A stretch of DNA of 36,707 nucleotides from Alphaproteobacteria bacterium (lineage in GTDB: Bacteria > Pseudomonadota > Alphaproteobacteria > JACAEB01): assembly GCA_013389075.1 (NCBI GenBank), contig JACAEB010000006.1, forward strand, positions 1-36,707, in the 5' to 3' direction. Positions 27,293-36,337 of this stretch are shown piece by piece. The first letter of the stretch is position 1. The number at the start of each line of letters is the position of its first letter. The notes below the pieces were generated by a model. The model was not told the origin of the DNA. It was given only the letters and a program-made list of their open reading frames with translations, and searched no databases. Made by a program: the position numbers and the translations under genes.

Positions 27293-28846
27293 TCAGCTCG
27301 TCCAGAAGCGCTCGGCCTTGCCGAGAGCCGCCCAGCGCTCCATGGCGGTCTTCCAGGCGGACTCGGCGCGGGCATGGTGCCAGCCGAGAACGAGTCCGGC
27401 CGCCATGTTTTCCGCCCGCAGAGCAACCGTGTCCACCTCGTCCTCGCCGGCGAGCATGCGGGCGAGCAGCGCTTCGGCACTCGCGACATCGTTGAGGAGA
27501 CCGAAAATGTCCTGCAGCTCGGACAGCCGTCGGCCCCATTTCCTGACCGGCGCGGCCGGAAAGAGGCCGCCGAAGAACTCGACCGCATAGCGCAGCTTCT
27601 TGAGCTCGATGCGCATGATGTGGCGCTCCTCGACCGACAGGCTCGCGATGCGCTTGCCATGGGCGCGCGCCTTGCGCCAGCGCTTGGCGAGAACCCTCGC
27701 CGCGAAGTCCCGCGCCGGCTCGTCGAGACGCGGCGCGAGAGAGCGCTCGGGCGGCAGGGCGAGCCCCGCCGACAGGTCGAAGACGAACTGCGCGTAGCGC
27801 TCAGTCTGGAGCGCGGCGAGGATCTCCCGCCGGGCCGCCTCGCCGCCCTGCCGGACACGCGCCGAGAGACGCCGCACGCCGTCCGAGCCCGGAAAGGCCG
27901 CCGAGACCGGAGCGAGCAGGCTGCCCTCGAAGACGTCGAGGTCGCGCTGCGCTCCGAGGACGGAGGCGAGCCATCGCGCATCCGAGGCGAGAAGGGCAAG
28001 ACCGTCGGGCCCGAGGACCGGCTTGAAGATGGACAGCGCCGCCCGCAGCCGGCGCAGCCCGACGCGCATCTGGTGCACGCCCTCCACCCGGTCGCCCTCG
28101 CGGACCGCCCATTCATTGGCGAGTATCTGGCGCGCGCAATCGGCGACGATGGCGCCGAGCGCCTCGCCGACGCTCGCCCTGCGCGGCAGGCGGAGCGTGC
28201 CCGCCTTCTCCGCCTGCGGACGACGCACGCCCGCGAGCTGATAGCCCCGATCGGATTTCGTGCGCGGGTCGACGATGAGCGGAACGGCATCGACGAAACG
28301 CTCGGCGGCGGCATAGAGGGCCTCGGGCCTGCCGGCCTTGAGCTCGAATTCGAGTTCGCACACCGGCTCGGAGGCCTCCGCCGCCCGGATCTCGCCCACA
28401 TCGAGCGCGAGCTCGATCACATCGCCCGTCTGCGTCGTCAGCAGGCGGACGGTGCGGCGGATGTCGGTCTCGAAGAGACGGTCGAGCGTCCGGGAGCCGA
28501 TCAGCGCCTCGAGCCGCCGGCGCAGCCCGTCCTCGGGGATGGCCGCAAGCTCGGGCCCGGGGCCCGCGATCCCCGCCTCGAACTCGTCCGCCACATGATG
28601 GCCCGTCGCCGCCGCCGGAACCTTCACGGTCTGCACGCAGGAGGCGCCGTCCTGCCGGACGCGCAGCACCATGCCCGCCGCGCGCAGGGCCCGGTCGGGC
28701 GTGTCGTAATAGTGGCTGAGGAGGCGCCTTGCCTTCGGCCGGGCCGGCGAGAGGGAGGTGAGCAGGGGGCTTTTCCGCAACACGCTCAGCTGCTGGGGGG
28801 TTGCGCGCAGCTTGAGCTCGACCTCCCGAAAAGGGCTATCCCGCAT
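27293..28846 (-). CDS. CYTH-CHAD domain protein (YgiF-like inorganic triphosphatase)
   Basis: A 517-residue two-domain protein. Residues 1-200 are a CYTH domain, a tunnel-fold triphosphatase: EVELK forms the ExExK motif at residues 8-12, and SHYYDTPDRALRAAGMVLRVRQ and CELEFELKAG follow. Residues about 225-515 are a CHAD domain with its basic/His helices VHQMRVGLRRLRAAL and HIMRIELKKLRYAVEFF, which bind polyphosphate. The ATG at 28846 has AGGGAGG upstream, while a GTG 24 bases earlier has no such site. It sits between hisF and hisE in the same direction, an unusual place. A role in tripolyphosphate or polyphosphate handling is likely. Confidence 0.9.
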   Translation of the reverse strand: MRDSPFREVELKLRATPQQLSVLRKSPLLTSLSPARPKARRLLSHYYDTPDRALRAAGMVLRVRQDGASCVQTVKVPAAATGHHVADEFEAGIAGPGPELAAIPEDGLRRRLEALIGSRTLDRLFETDIRRTVRLLTTQTGDVIELALDVGEIRAAEASEPVCELEFELKAGRPEALYAAAERFVDAVPLIVDPRTKSDRGYQLAGVRRPQAEKAGTLRLPRRASVGEALGAIVADCARQILANEWAVREGDRVEGVHQMRVGLRRLRAALSIFKPVLGPDGLALLASDARWLASVLGAQRDLDVFEGSLLAPVSAAFPGSDGVRRLSARVRQGGEAARREILAALQTERYAQFVFDLSAGLALPPERSLAPRLDEPARDFAARVLAKRWRKARAHGKRIASLSVEERHIMRIELKKLRYAVEFFGGLFPAAPVRKWGRRLSELQDIFGLLNDVASAEALLARMLAGEDEVDTVALRAENMAAGLVLGWHHARAESAWKTAMERWAALGKAERFWTS

Positions 28847-28939
28847 CGTGGGAAGCGCCTCCCTGCTCACCCGTCAGTCTCGACAAGTGTTCTTCGGCGG
28901 TGCGCTTGGACGCAGGACGCTTCCGCCAGATTGGCGCGG

Positions 28940-28968
28940 AGACTACCCCGTCGCAAAACCGTCGTAAA
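28940..28968 (-). promoter_or_regulatory. possible promoter for the CYTH-CHAD-hisE unit
   Basis: TTTACG (28963-28968 on the minus strand) and TAGTCT (28940-28945) are 17 bases apart, in the 144-base gap between hisF and the CYTH-CHAD gene. The -35 matches four of six bases and the -10 three of six. Confidence 0.33.
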
Positions 28969-28990
28969 GGTTGAAAATCCGTTAACGCGC

Positions 28991-29782
28991 TCATGCCGCA
29001 GCTCCACCTCCACCCAGGGTCGAGACCGGGCGAACGGCGATCCCCGCGGCCTTCATGTGCGCCTTCGCCGCGCCGATCGAGTGTTCGCCGAAATGGAAGA
29101 TGGACGCGGCGAGGACGGCATTGGCATGCCCTTCGGCGATGCCGGCCACGAGGTGATCGAGCGTGCCCACCCCGCCGCTGGCGATGACCGGCACCGGCAC
29201 GGCATCGGCCACCGCCCGGGTGAGGCCGAGGTCGAACCCGCCCCGCGTGCCGTCGCGATCCATGGAGGTGAGCAGGATCTCGCCCGCGCCGAGCTCCGCG
29301 ACCTGTTTCGCGAAGGAAACGGCATCGATGCCGGTGGGCGTGCGCCCCCCATGGGTGAAGATCTGCCAGCGGCCCGGCGCCACGGATTTGGCGTCGATCG
29401 CGACGACGATGCACTGGCTGCCGAACTTTTCCGCCGCCGCGCGGACGAAGTCGGGGGTCTTCACCGCCGCCGTGTTGATCGACACCTTGTCGGCCCCCGC
29501 GAGCAGCAGGGCGCGGATGTCCTCGAGCGTGCGCACTCCGCCCCCCACGGTCAGCGGCATGAAGCACTGCTCGGCGGTGCGGCGGACCACGTCGAGCATG
29601 ATGCCGCGATCCTCGTGGCTCGCCGTGATGTCGAGAAAGCAGAGCTCGTCCGCTCCGGCGGCGTCATAGATCCGCGCCTGCTCGACCGGATCGCCCGCAT
29701 CGCGCAGACCCACGAAATTGATGCCCTTCACGACACGGCCGTCCTTCACGTCGAGACAGGGAATGATGCGGGCCTTGAGCAT
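28991..29782 (-). CDS. hisF: imidazole glycerol phosphate synthase, cyclase subunit
   Basis: A 263-residue TIM barrel that uses ammonia from HisH to make imidazole glycerol phosphate and AICAR. Typical motifs are [20 protein letters not shown] (catalytic D11), [43 protein letters not shown] (catalytic Asp) and [13 protein letters not shown]. The ATG at 29782 follows AAGGAGCG; a start 10 codons upstream lacks this. It is separated from hisA by two TonB-like genes and a 229-base gap, so it may have its own promoter, though I could not point to one. Confidence 0.97.
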   Translation of the reverse strand: MLKARIIPCLDVKDGRVVKGINFVGLRDAGDPVEQARIYDAAGADELCFLDITASHEDRGIMLDVVRRTAEQCFMPLTVGGGVRTLEDIRALLLAGADKVSINTAAVKTPDFVRAAAEKFGSQCIVVAIDAKSVAPGRWQIFTHGGRTPTGIDAVSFAKQVAELGAGEILLTSMDRDGTRGGFDLGLTRAVADAVPVPVIASGGVGTLDHLVAGIAEGHANAVLAASIFHFGEHSIGAAKAHMKAAGIAVRPVSTLGGGGAAA

Positions 29783-30011
29783 GGGCGCTCCTTTCGCGGG
29801 CGGACGGTTCATCTCGCAAGGCCGGGACGAAAAGACAAGGCTCCGGCCCGCCCGCCCGGCGCCCCCGCCGCCCGCCCGCGCTGCATTTTTTCAGGAGGGG
29901 CCCCTTTTTCTGCTTTCAGATCAGGGGGTTACGGCCAATAATTTCCCGCGCGGACGAGAAGCGCGGTGCTTCCGGCCAACAGTCTACCTCGCCCGATCGG
30001 GGCGGGGATTG

Positions 30012-30620
30012 TCAGCTCTCGGGGCCGCCGGATGGCTCGAAGCGGAGGCTCAGCCGCAGGTCCGGGGCGGGGACGGGCTCCCCCGTCTCGCCCGTGGCAG
30101 GGCGGAAGCGAAAGCGCGCGACGGTGGCGCGGGCGGTCTCGGCAAAGGCTGCCGGCGCGGAGGCGGGCCTGACCTCAAGGACCCGGACGGCCGAGACGAG
30201 GCCCTCCTCGCTGACATCCACGCCGAGGTCCACCTGCACCGGTCGTCCATAGGCGCGCATCGCTTCGGACGGTCCCTCGGCGGGTGGCGCGCTGAGGAGC
30301 TGGGGCGGCTGGCAGCAGGTCGGCGATTGCAGGGCCGGCGGCTCGAGCCCCGGCGCCAGAGTCGGCGCCTCCGCGCCCGGCTCGTCCAGCGGGCGGGGAT
30401 CGGGGTCGGGCGGGCCTGGATCGGATGCGCAAAGACAGACAAAGACATCACCCGCCTCGGTCTCGTCGAGCCAGCCGATCCGCACCTCGACCCCCTCCTG
30501 CTCCTCCGCGGTCGGTAGCGGCGGCAGGCCGGGATCCAGCGCACCCCGGAAGACAACGAGCCCGGCGGCGAGAAGACCCGCCGCAACCAGGGCCGCAAAG
30601 GTGAAGCGCAGCACGGCCAT
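30012..30620 (-). CDS. TonB-like protein with four periplasmic cysteines
   Basis: A 202-residue protein with an N-terminal transmembrane helix (about 5-25). A Pro/Asp-rich spacer follows, then a C-terminal region (about 115-200) like the TonB C-terminal domain: VQVDLGVDVSEEGLVSAVRVLEV, then ETARATVARFRFRPATGE. Energy-transducing TonB carries proton-motive energy from ExbBD to outer-membrane receptors, but the sequence is divergent and no exbB, exbD or receptor gene is near. Cysteines C62, C64 (CLC) and C102, C103 (CC) in the periplasmic spacer are unusual. It follows a paralogue by 9 bases and looks like a tandem duplicate of it; a TAA stop lies directly before the ATG. Confidence 0.7.
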   Translation of the reverse strand: MAVLRFTFAALVAAGLLAAGLVVFRGALDPGLPPLPTAEEQEGVEVRIGWLDETEAGDVFVCLCASDPGPPDPDPRPLDEPGAEAPTLAPGLEPPALQSPTCCQPPQLLSAPPAEGPSEAMRAYGRPVQVDLGVDVSEEGLVSAVRVLEVRPASAPAAFAETARATVARFRFRPATGETGEPVPAPDLRLSLRFEPSGGPES

Positions 30621-30629
30621 TTACGCCCC

Positions 30630-31235
30630 TCAGCCCGTCTCGCTGCCGGGGGGCTCGAAGCGCAGGCGGACACGCTGACCCGGAGCGGGCACGGGCTTGC
30701 CGCTCTCGTCGGTGGCGGGGGCGTAACGGAAGCGCTGCACGGCGCGGAGCGCGGCCTGCTTGAAGGCATTCGAGGCATCGGGCGGCTCGATGGAGACGAT
30801 CCGCGCATTTTCGACCGTGCCCTCGGCGGTGAGGTCGAACTCGACCTCCACCGACACCGGCACGTCATAGCGGCCGACCTCGCCCGGCGGATAATCCGGC
30901 GGCAGGCGGACGAGCGCCGTGGCCTCGTTTCCACCCCCGACAGAGGGCTCGGGAAATTCGGGCGGGAGCACCGGCAGGGGTTCGGTGTCACCGGGTCCGG
31001 GGGTCGGAACGGAAAGGTCCACCTCCGGCGGCTCCGGCGCCTCGGTGGGTCCGGGATCGATCCGATCGGGCTCGGGGCGTTCTTCCTCGCGCACGATCTC
31101 CAACGGCACGTCCTCGATCACCACCGGCGGCGGCAGGTCCCAGTCGGGCTCGGTCATCGCCCGCATCATGAGGAAAAGCCCCGCGACGATGCCCGCCGCG
31201 ATGATGGCCCCGAAAAGAAAGCGCAGCGCTCCCAT
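30630..31235 (-). CDS. TonB-like energy-transducer protein
   Basis: A 201-residue paralogue of the next gene downstream. It has an N-terminal helix (about 5-25, FLFGAIIAAGIVAGLFLMM) and a long Pro/Glu-rich linker (about 28-105, with repeated EPPEV and DPGP patterns) suited to spanning the periplasm. The C-terminal TonB-like domain has PPGEVGRYDVPVSVEVEFDLTAEGTVENARIVS and FKQAALRAVQRFRYAPATDE. The ATG at 31235 follows GGGAGAGGGAC. It starts a two-gene unit lying between hisA and hisF. With no ExbBD nearby, its partner is unknown; it may instead be a periplasmic binding domain of the TonB_C superfamily. Confidence 0.78.
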   Translation of the reverse strand: MGALRFLFGAIIAAGIVAGLFLMMRAMTEPDWDLPPPVVIEDVPLEIVREEERPEPDRIDPGPTEAPEPPEVDLSVPTPGPGDTEPLPVLPPEFPEPSVGGGNEATALVRLPPDYPPGEVGRYDVPVSVEVEFDLTAEGTVENARIVSIEPPDASNAFKQAALRAVQRFRYAPATDESGKPVPAPGQRVRLRFEPPGSETG

Positions 31236-31378
31236 GTCCCTCTCCCTGCCCCGGCCGTTCCGGCCCTTCGGGGCAGAGTGCGGGCAGAGGACGGACGCGC
31301 GCAACGATAGGTATCCCGGTTAGCAAAGCAACCGGCGGGTGACCCCGGACGGGGAGCGGGGCCGGCCCTCATCTCCCC

Positions 31379-31413
31379 GTCATCGCGAGGGCGAAGGCCG
31401 TGGCGATGCAGGC
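31379..31413. repeat. single copy of the GTCATCGCGAGG...GGCGAT-CAGG palindromic repeat
   Basis: GTCATCGCGAGGGCGAAG (31379-31396), then GCCGTGGCGATGCAGG, matches one arm of the repeat cluster at 36108-36287 almost base for base over 35 positions. Here it stands alone in the gap between the TonB-like gene and hisA. Confidence 0.8.
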
Positions 31414-31497
31414 AGCGGGCGCGGCGCCTCGGGTCACGGACCGGATGCTCCGCCCGCCAGGACGGCGCGGCGCGGCCGGGGAAACCCTCCTCCGGAC

Positions 31498-32232
31498 CTA
31501 GATCGTTTCGCCGTCGAAACAGGCCAGGGCTTCCGCGAGGTCGAGCCGGCCATCATAGAGCGCCCGGCCGGCGATGACGCCGGCTATGCCCGGCACGCCG
31601 GCCGCCTTGAGGGCGTGGAGATCCGCCATACCGGCGAGCCCGCCGCTCGCGATCACCGGCACGGACACCGCCCGGGCGAGCTCCGCCGTGGCGGCCACGT
31701 TGATGCCCTTGAGGAGCCCGTCCCGCTCGATGTCGGTGAAGACGATGGCGGCGACGCCCGCATCCTCGAAGCGGCGGGCGAGCTCGATCGTTTCGAGCTC
31801 GGACCGGTCGGCCCAGCCCTCCACCGCCACCCGCCCGTCCCGGGCGTCGATGCCCACGACGACCCGGCCCGGAAAGCGCCGCGCCGCCTCCTTCACCAGG
31901 GCCGGGTCGCGCACCGCCACCGTGCCGAGGATCACCCGGGCGATGCCCTTGCCGAGCCAGGCCTCGATCGGGGCGAGGCTGCGGATTCCCCCGCCGAGCT
32001 GCACGGGGATGTCGACCGCGCGCAGGATCGCCTCGACCGCCGCCGCATTGGCGGGCCTGCCGGCGAAGGCGCCGTCGAGATCCACCACATGGAGCCAGCG
32101 GGCCCCCGCGCTCGCGAAGCTCGCCGCCTGCGCGGCCGGATCGGTGTTGAACACCGTCGCGCGGGCCATGTCGCCCTGCTGGAGGCGCACGGCCTGCCCG
32201 GCCTTGAGGTCGATGGCGGGAAAGAGGATCAC
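31498..32232 (-). CDS. hisA: ProFAR isomerase (1-(5-phosphoribosyl)-5-[(phosphoribosylamino)methylideneamino]imidazole-4-carboxamide isomerase)
   Basis: A 244-residue TIM barrel for the Amadori isomerisation step of histidine synthesis. Motifs are [16 protein letters not shown] (catalytic D8), [30 protein letters not shown] and [15 protein letters not shown] (second catalytic Asp), with VIASGGLA near the end. The start is a GTG whose GTGA overlaps the hisH stop. It ends with a TAG codon at the normal family length, so TAG is used as a true stop in this genome. Confidence 0.97.
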   Translation of the reverse strand: MILFPAIDLKAGQAVRLQQGDMARATVFNTDPAAQAASFASAGARWLHVVDLDGAFAGRPANAAAVEAILRAVDIPVQLGGGIRSLAPIEAWLGKGIARVILGTVAVRDPALVKEAARRFPGRVVVGIDARDGRVAVEGWADRSELETIELARRFEDAGVAAIVFTDIERDGLLKGINVAATAELARAVSVPVIASGGLAGMADLHALKAAGVPGIAGVIAGRALYDGRLDLAEALACFDGETI

Positions 32233-32888
32233 GGCGCCCAGCTCAGAAAATTGGTGAGGAGCCGCAGGCCCACGGCCTGGCTCTTCTCGGGGTGGAACTG
32301 CGTGCCGGCGAGATTGTCCCGGCCCACCATGGCGGCGATCGTCCCGCCATAGTCGGTGGTCGCGAGCACATGGGCGGGGTCGTCCGCGCGGAAGGCGTAG
32401 GAGTGGACGAAATAGGCGTGCGGCCCCTCCGCCCCGCCCAGATCGGCAAGCCCGCCGAGAAGCGGATGGTCCGCCGCCCGCAAGGTCAGCGTGTTCCAGC
32501 CCATATGCGGGATCTTGAGCGCGGGGTCGACGGGCATGATCGGATCCACCTCGCCCGCGATCCAGCCGAAGCCGTGGTGGAGCCCGTGCTCGAGCCCCTG
32601 ACTCGCCATGAGCTGCATCCCCACGCAGATGCCGAGAAAGGGCCGTGCCCGCACGATCACCGCCTCGTGCAGCGCCTCGCTGAGCCCGGCGATCCCGAGA
32701 ATGCCGGCGCGGCAGTCCCCGAAGGCGCCCACGCCCGGCAGCACCACCCGGTCGGCCCGCATGACGGCGACGGGATCGGCGGTGACGCGGATCTCCTCGG
32801 CAAGGCCCGCCTCGCGCGCGGCCCGCTCGAAGGCCTTGGCGGCGGAGCGCAGATTGCCCGAGCCGTAATCGATGAGAACGAGGGTCAT
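32229..32888 (-). CDS. hisH: imidazole glycerol phosphate synthase, glutamine amidotransferase subunit
   Basis: A 219-residue class I glutamine amidotransferase that supplies ammonia to HisF. The nucleophile lies in [10 protein letters not shown]; the His-Glu pair is in TQFHPEKS. The N-terminus [12 protein letters not shown] and [12 protein letters not shown] are typical. It follows the DUF2628 gene by 45 bases and is coupled to hisA by a GTGA overlap. HisF, its protein partner, is encoded about 2.5 kb downstream on the same strand. Confidence 0.97.
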   Translation of the reverse strand: MTLVLIDYGSGNLRSAAKAFERAAREAGLAEEIRVTADPVAVMRADRVVLPGVGAFGDCRAGILGIAGLSEALHEAVIVRARPFLGICVGMQLMASQGLEHGLHHGFGWIAGEVDPIMPVDPALKIPHMGWNTLTLRAADHPLLGGLADLGGAEGPHAYFVHSYAFRADDPAHVLATTDYGGTIAAMVGRDNLAGTQFHPEKSQAVGLRLLTNFLSWAP

Positions 32889-32933
32889 GGGCGTTGCTTA
32901 CAGATCCCGCCCCGCCCCTTCAAGCGGAAGGGC

Positions 32934-33383
32934 TCAGCCCTGGCTCGTGGGGAAGAGGGCAAGCCCGCTCTCCGGCCCGGGGCGAAGGCTCGCCCTCGGC
33001 GCCGCCACCCCGCTCCGCCCCCGGAAGAAGCGCAGCTCGGCCTCGGCGAGGCTCCCCCCGCCCGCGATGTCGACGAGCTGATAGCCCCCGCGCGCGAGCG
33101 AGAAGCGCCGCGCGTCATTGGCGAGGAAGCCGAAGAGCACGTTGACGCCGAGCCCGGCGATCACCGCCCCGTCCTCGCCCGTGCCGATTGCCATGGCGAC
33201 CCCCGCCACTGCGAGGCTCGCGGCGAGATAGGCAAGGAAGGCGAGCCATTGCAGGCGATAGAGGCACCACAGGAGCGGCGAGACGAGGCCGAGCCAGTTG
33301 TAGCCCTGCTTGACGAAGACCACCCGCGCATCGGGGTCGGCCCGGCCGGGATGCTCATGCACCGTGTAGAAGGTCGTGCTCAC
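32934..33383 (-). CDS. DUF2628 family membrane protein
   Basis: A 149-residue protein that begins with the family's [11 protein letters not shown], followed by [26 protein letters not shown] and hydrophobic helices at about 30-65 and 70-90 ([38 protein letters not shown]). The C-terminal part is soluble and ends with a Pro/Ser-rich tail. No function is known for the family. The GTG start overlaps the hisB stop (GTGA), so it is translated with hisB and lies inside the his transcript; this placement recurs in alphaproteobacteria as I recall it. A longer open frame upstream is antisense-like and was not used. Confidence 0.85.
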   Translation of the reverse strand: MSTTFYTVHEHPGRADPDARVVFVKQGYNWLGLVSPLLWCLYRLQWLAFLAYLAASLAVAGVAMAIGTGEDGAVIAGLGVNVLFGFLANDARRFSLARGGYQLVDIAGGGSLAEAELRFFRGRSGVAAPRASLRPGPESGLALFPTSQG

Positions 33384-33967
33384 AGCACCCCCTTGGTCGA
33401 GGGAACGGCCTCGGCCCGGCGCGGATCGATGGCGATGGCCTCGCGCAGGGCGCGGGCAAGACCCTTGAAGCAGGTCTCGGCGATGTGGTGGTTGTTGATG
33501 CCGTACAGCGTCTCGACATGGAGGCACACGCCCGCCGCCTGGGCGAAGGCCTGGAACCATTCCTTGAACAGCTCGGTGTCGAACTCGCCCAGCTTGGCGT
33601 TGGAGAACGCCACCTTCCAGATGAGATAGGGCCGGCCCGAGACGTCGAGCGCGACGCGCGTCAGCGTCTCGTCCATGGGGATGAGCGCCGAGCCGAAGCG
33701 GGTGATGCCCTTGAGCTCGCCGAGCGCGCGCGCCACCGCCTGCCCGATCACGATGCCCGTATCCTCGGTCGTGTGGTGAAAATCGATGTGCAGATCCCCG
33801 CTCGCCCGCACCTTGAGGTCGATGAGCGCGTGCTTGGAGAAGCTCTCCAGCATGTGGTCGAGGAAACCGATGCCCGTGTCGACGTCATATTCGCCCGTCC
33901 CGTCGAGATCGAGGGAGACGAAGATTTCGGTTTCCTTGGTCTTGCGTTCGACCGTCGCGGTGCGCAT
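33380..33967 (-). CDS. hisB: imidazoleglycerol-phosphate dehydratase
   Basis: A 195-residue enzyme that dehydrates imidazole glycerol phosphate to imidazole acetol phosphate. Metal-binding motifs are intact: [37 protein letters not shown], and the C-terminal [18 protein letters not shown]. It is the single-domain form, without the phosphatase domain of E. coli HisB. It is the first gene of the minus-strand his group, with 180 bases between it and the divergent hslV gene, where the his promoter must lie. Confidence 0.97.
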   Translation of the reverse strand: MRTATVERKTKETEIFVSLDLDGTGEYDVDTGIGFLDHMLESFSKHALIDLKVRASGDLHIDFHHTTEDTGIVIGQAVARALGELKGITRFGSALIPMDETLTRVALDVSGRPYLIWKVAFSNAKLGEFDTELFKEWFQAFAQAAGVCLHVETLYGINNHHIAETCFKGLARALREAIAIDPRRAEAVPSTKGVL

Positions 33968-34080
33968 GGGGCCCTGGGTCCGGGGTTGAAGATCCGATAG
34001 CCTGCCTGAAGATGCACTTTAGCGCCGCTTCGTAAAGAGAGCGCGAGCGCGCGCCTCCCCGCCCCTCTCCCCGCCCGCCC

Positions 34081-34110
34081 CTTGACGGGACCCTCGCCGT
34101 CCGCCACATG
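34081..34110 (+). promoter_or_regulatory. possible heat-shock-type promoter of hslVU
   Basis: CTTGACG at 34081-34087 is followed, after 17 bases, by CACATG (34105-34110), shortly before hslV. The CTTG at the -35 position suits the alphaproteobacterial heat-shock sigma factor, and TTGACG also matches the housekeeping consensus at five of six bases. The -10 is weak. Confidence 0.4.
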
Positions 34111-34148
34111 CGGACAAGCCGCCACCCCGCGCCGGAGTACCGCCGCCC

Positions 34149-34715
34149 TTGTCCGCATCCGAGCCCGCCAGCTTTCACGGCACCACCATTCTGAGCGTCC
34201 GCAAGGCCGGCAAGGTCGTGCTGGCGGGGGACGGCCAGGTCAGCTTCGGCCAGACCGTGCTCAAGTCGAACGCCCGCAAGGTGCGCCCGCTCGGCTCGAA
34301 GGGCACGGTGATCGCGGGCTTCGCCGGTGCGACCGCCGACGCCATGACGCTGTTCGAGCGCCTCGAGGCCAAGCTCGAGAGCTATCCCGACCAGCTCACG
34401 CGCGCGGCGGTCGAGCTCGCCAAGGACTGGCGCACCGACCGCTTCCTGCGCCGGCTCGAGGCGATGATGATCGTGGCGGATGCGCGCGTGACGCTGCTCC
34501 TCACCGGCACGGGCGATGTGGTCGAGCCCGAATCCGGCGTCGCCGCCATCGGGTCGGGCGGCAATTACGCGCTCGCCGCCGCCCGCGCCCTCATCGACAC
34601 CGACCTCTCGGCCGAACAGGTCGCCCGCAAGGCCATGAAGATCGCCGCCGAAATCTGCGTCTACACCAATGACGCCGTCACCCTCGCCTCGCTCGATGCG
34701 CCCGACGCTCCGTAG
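34149..34715 (+). CDS. hslV: ATP-dependent protease subunit HslV
   Basis: The peptidase subunit of the HslUV (ClpQY) protease, 188 residues. The catalytic threonine is T12 in [12 protein letters not shown], exposed after removal of the short propeptide. [42 protein letters not shown] and [14 protein letters not shown] follow as in the family. The start appears to be TTG at 34149, about 11 bases after GGAG; no ATG or GTG in frame gives a normal propeptide. It is followed after 33 bases by hslU, which also uses TTG. It ends with TAG. Confidence 0.95.
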   Translation: MSASEPASFHGTTILSVRKAGKVVLAGDGQVSFGQTVLKSNARKVRPLGSKGTVIAGFAGATADAMTLFERLEAKLESYPDQLTRAAVELAKDWRTDRFLRRLEAMMIVADARVTLLLTGTGDVVEPESGVAAIGSGGNYALAAARALIDTDLSAEQVARKAMKIAAEICVYTNDAVTLASLDAPDAP

Positions 34716-34748
34716 GCGTCCCTTTCCCTCCTCACGAGGACCGTTTCC

Positions 34749-36107
34749 TTGAGTGCCGCCGACATGCCCTCCCCCACCCCGCCGGCCCCGCCCCAGAATC
34801 CGGCGGCGGCCTTCTCGCCGCGCGAGATCGTCTCCGAGCTCGACCGCTACATCGTGGGTCAGGCCGACGCGAAGCGCGCTGTGGCCATCGCGCTGCGCAA
34901 CCGCTGGCGGCGGCAGCAGCTTCCGCCCGAGCTGCGCGAGGAAGTCCTGCCCAAGAACATCCTGATGATCGGGCCCACGGGCGTCGGCAAGACCGAGATC
35001 TCGCGCCGCGTCGCGCGGCTCGCCCAGGCCCCCTTCATCAAGGTGGAGGCGACCAAGTTCACCGAGGTCGGCTATGTCGGCCGCGACGTCGAAAGCATCG
35101 TGCGCGATCTCGTCGAGGCGGCGATCCAGACCGTCCGCGAACGCAAGCGCAAATCCGTGGAGGCCAAGGCCTATGAAAAGGCCGAGGAGCGCGTTCTCAA
35201 GGCGCTCGTGGGCGAGACCGCGAGCCCGGCCACGCGCGACAGCTTCCGCCGCAAGCTCCGCGCGGGCGAGCTCGACGACAAGGAGATCGAGGTCGACGTC
35301 GCCGACACGGGCGGCCTGCCCACCTTCGACATTCCGGGCATGCCGGGCGCCTCCATGGGCATGATCAACCTCAACGACATGCTGGGCAAGGCGCTCGGCG
35401 GGCGGCGGCGCACCCGCCGTACCACGGTGCGCGAGTCCTATGGCCTCCTCATGACCGAGGAAAGCGACAAGCTGCTCGATCACGACGCCATCGTGCAGGA
35501 GGCCCTGCGCGCGGTCGAGAATGACGGCATCGTCTTCATCGACGAGATCGACAAGATCGCTTCGCGCTCGGATCGTCAGGGGGCGGATGTCAGCCGCGAG
35601 GGCGTGCAGCGCGACCTCCTGCCCCTCATCGAGGGCACGACGGTGGTGACCAAGTACGGGCCGGTGAAGACCGACCACGTCCTCTTCATCGCGAGCGGCG
35701 CCTTCCATCTCGCCAAGCCGTCCGATCTCCTGCCCGAGCTGCAGGGGCGGCTTCCCATCCGGGTCGAGCTGACCGCCCTCACGCGCGAGGATTTCCGCCG
35801 CATCCTGACCGAGCCGCAGGCAAGCCTCGTCAAGCAGTATGTGGCGCTCCTCGCCACCGAGGAGGTGACGCTCACCTTCACCGATGACGGCATCGACGCC
35901 ATCGCCGACATCGCCGCCGAGGTGAATTCGACGGTCGAGAACATCGGCGCGCGGCGGCTGCACACCGTGCTCGAGCGCGTCCTCGACGAGATCAGCTTCA
36001 CCGCCACCGACAAGGGCGGCTCCAGGGTCACCATCGACGCCGCCTTCGTGCGCGCCCATGTCGGCGAGCTCGCCCGGAATGCGGATCTGTCCAAATTCAT
36101 TCTGTAA
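34749..36107 (+). CDS. hslU: ATP-dependent protease ATPase subunit HslU
   Basis: The AAA+ unfoldase partner of HslV, 452 residues. Walker A is GPTGVGKTE, the substrate-pore motif is GYVGRDVES, Walker B is [10 protein letters not shown], and the C-terminal sensor segment is [20 protein letters not shown]. The I-domain occupies the middle (about 110-240), with [22 protein letters not shown]. The C-terminus DLSKFIL, which docks into HslV, ends exactly at a TAA codon. The TTG at 34749 has GAGGA 8 bases upstream; the ATG at 34764 has no such site and would drop five residues. Confidence 0.96.
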   Translation: MSAADMPSPTPPAPPQNPAAAFSPREIVSELDRYIVGQADAKRAVAIALRNRWRRQQLPPELREEVLPKNILMIGPTGVGKTEISRRVARLAQAPFIKVEATKFTEVGYVGRDVESIVRDLVEAAIQTVRERKRKSVEAKAYEKAEERVLKALVGETASPATRDSFRRKLRAGELDDKEIEVDVADTGGLPTFDIPGMPGASMGMINLNDMLGKALGGRRRTRRTTVRESYGLLMTEESDKLLDHDAIVQEALRAVENDGIVFIDEIDKIASRSDRQGADVSREGVQRDLLPLIEGTTVVTKYGPVKTDHVLFIASGAFHLAKPSDLLPELQGRLPIRVELTALTREDFRRILTEPQASLVKQYVALLATEEVTLTFTDDGIDAIADIAAEVNSTVENIGARRLHTVLERVLDEISFTATDKGGSRVTIDAAFVRAHVGELARNADLSKFIL

Positions 36108-36287
36108 TGCCCCCGCGAGCGCCGAAGGCGCGCGGCCATCCAGGCGGCGGAACGAGACGCCGTGCCTGCGGCCTGGATTGCTTCGCTCCGCTCGCAATGA
36201 CAGCAACTGTCATCGCGAGGGCGAAGCCCGTGGCGATCCAGGCATTTGGGCAAACGGCCTGGATGGCTTCGCTCCGCTCAATGACGA
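36108..36287. repeat. cluster of four REP-like palindromic units
   Basis: Four copies of one roughly 30-36 base unit lie in alternating orientation right after the hslU stop: a degenerate one (36108-36144, ending GGCCATCCAGG), CCTGGATTGCTTCGCTCCGC... (36172-36203), its inverse CTGTCATCGCGAGG... (36207-36242), and a third forward copy (36258-36286). Units two and three form a long imperfect hairpin whose loop is CAA, closed by ATGACAG/CTGTCAT and CCTGGAT/ATCCAGG. It resembles the dispersed intergenic palindromes of alphaproteobacteria. It probably also ends hslVU transcripts or protects their 3' end. Confidence 0.85.
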
Positions 36288-36337
36288 TCCGAATGCGAGG
36301 CCTCGAACCATGCGGCTGAGGCCCGCCCGTCCATCCC

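Noticed and set aside
29896-29905. AGGGGCCCCT palindrome followed by T's as a terminator
   Set aside because: The palindrome has no loop and cannot form a stable hairpin in RNA. It also lies upstream of hisF rather than after a gene on the strand the T's would serve.
36108-36287. CRISPR-like repeat array
   Set aside because: Units alternate in orientation, vary in length and have no regular spacers, and no cas gene is near. A REP-type palindrome fits better.
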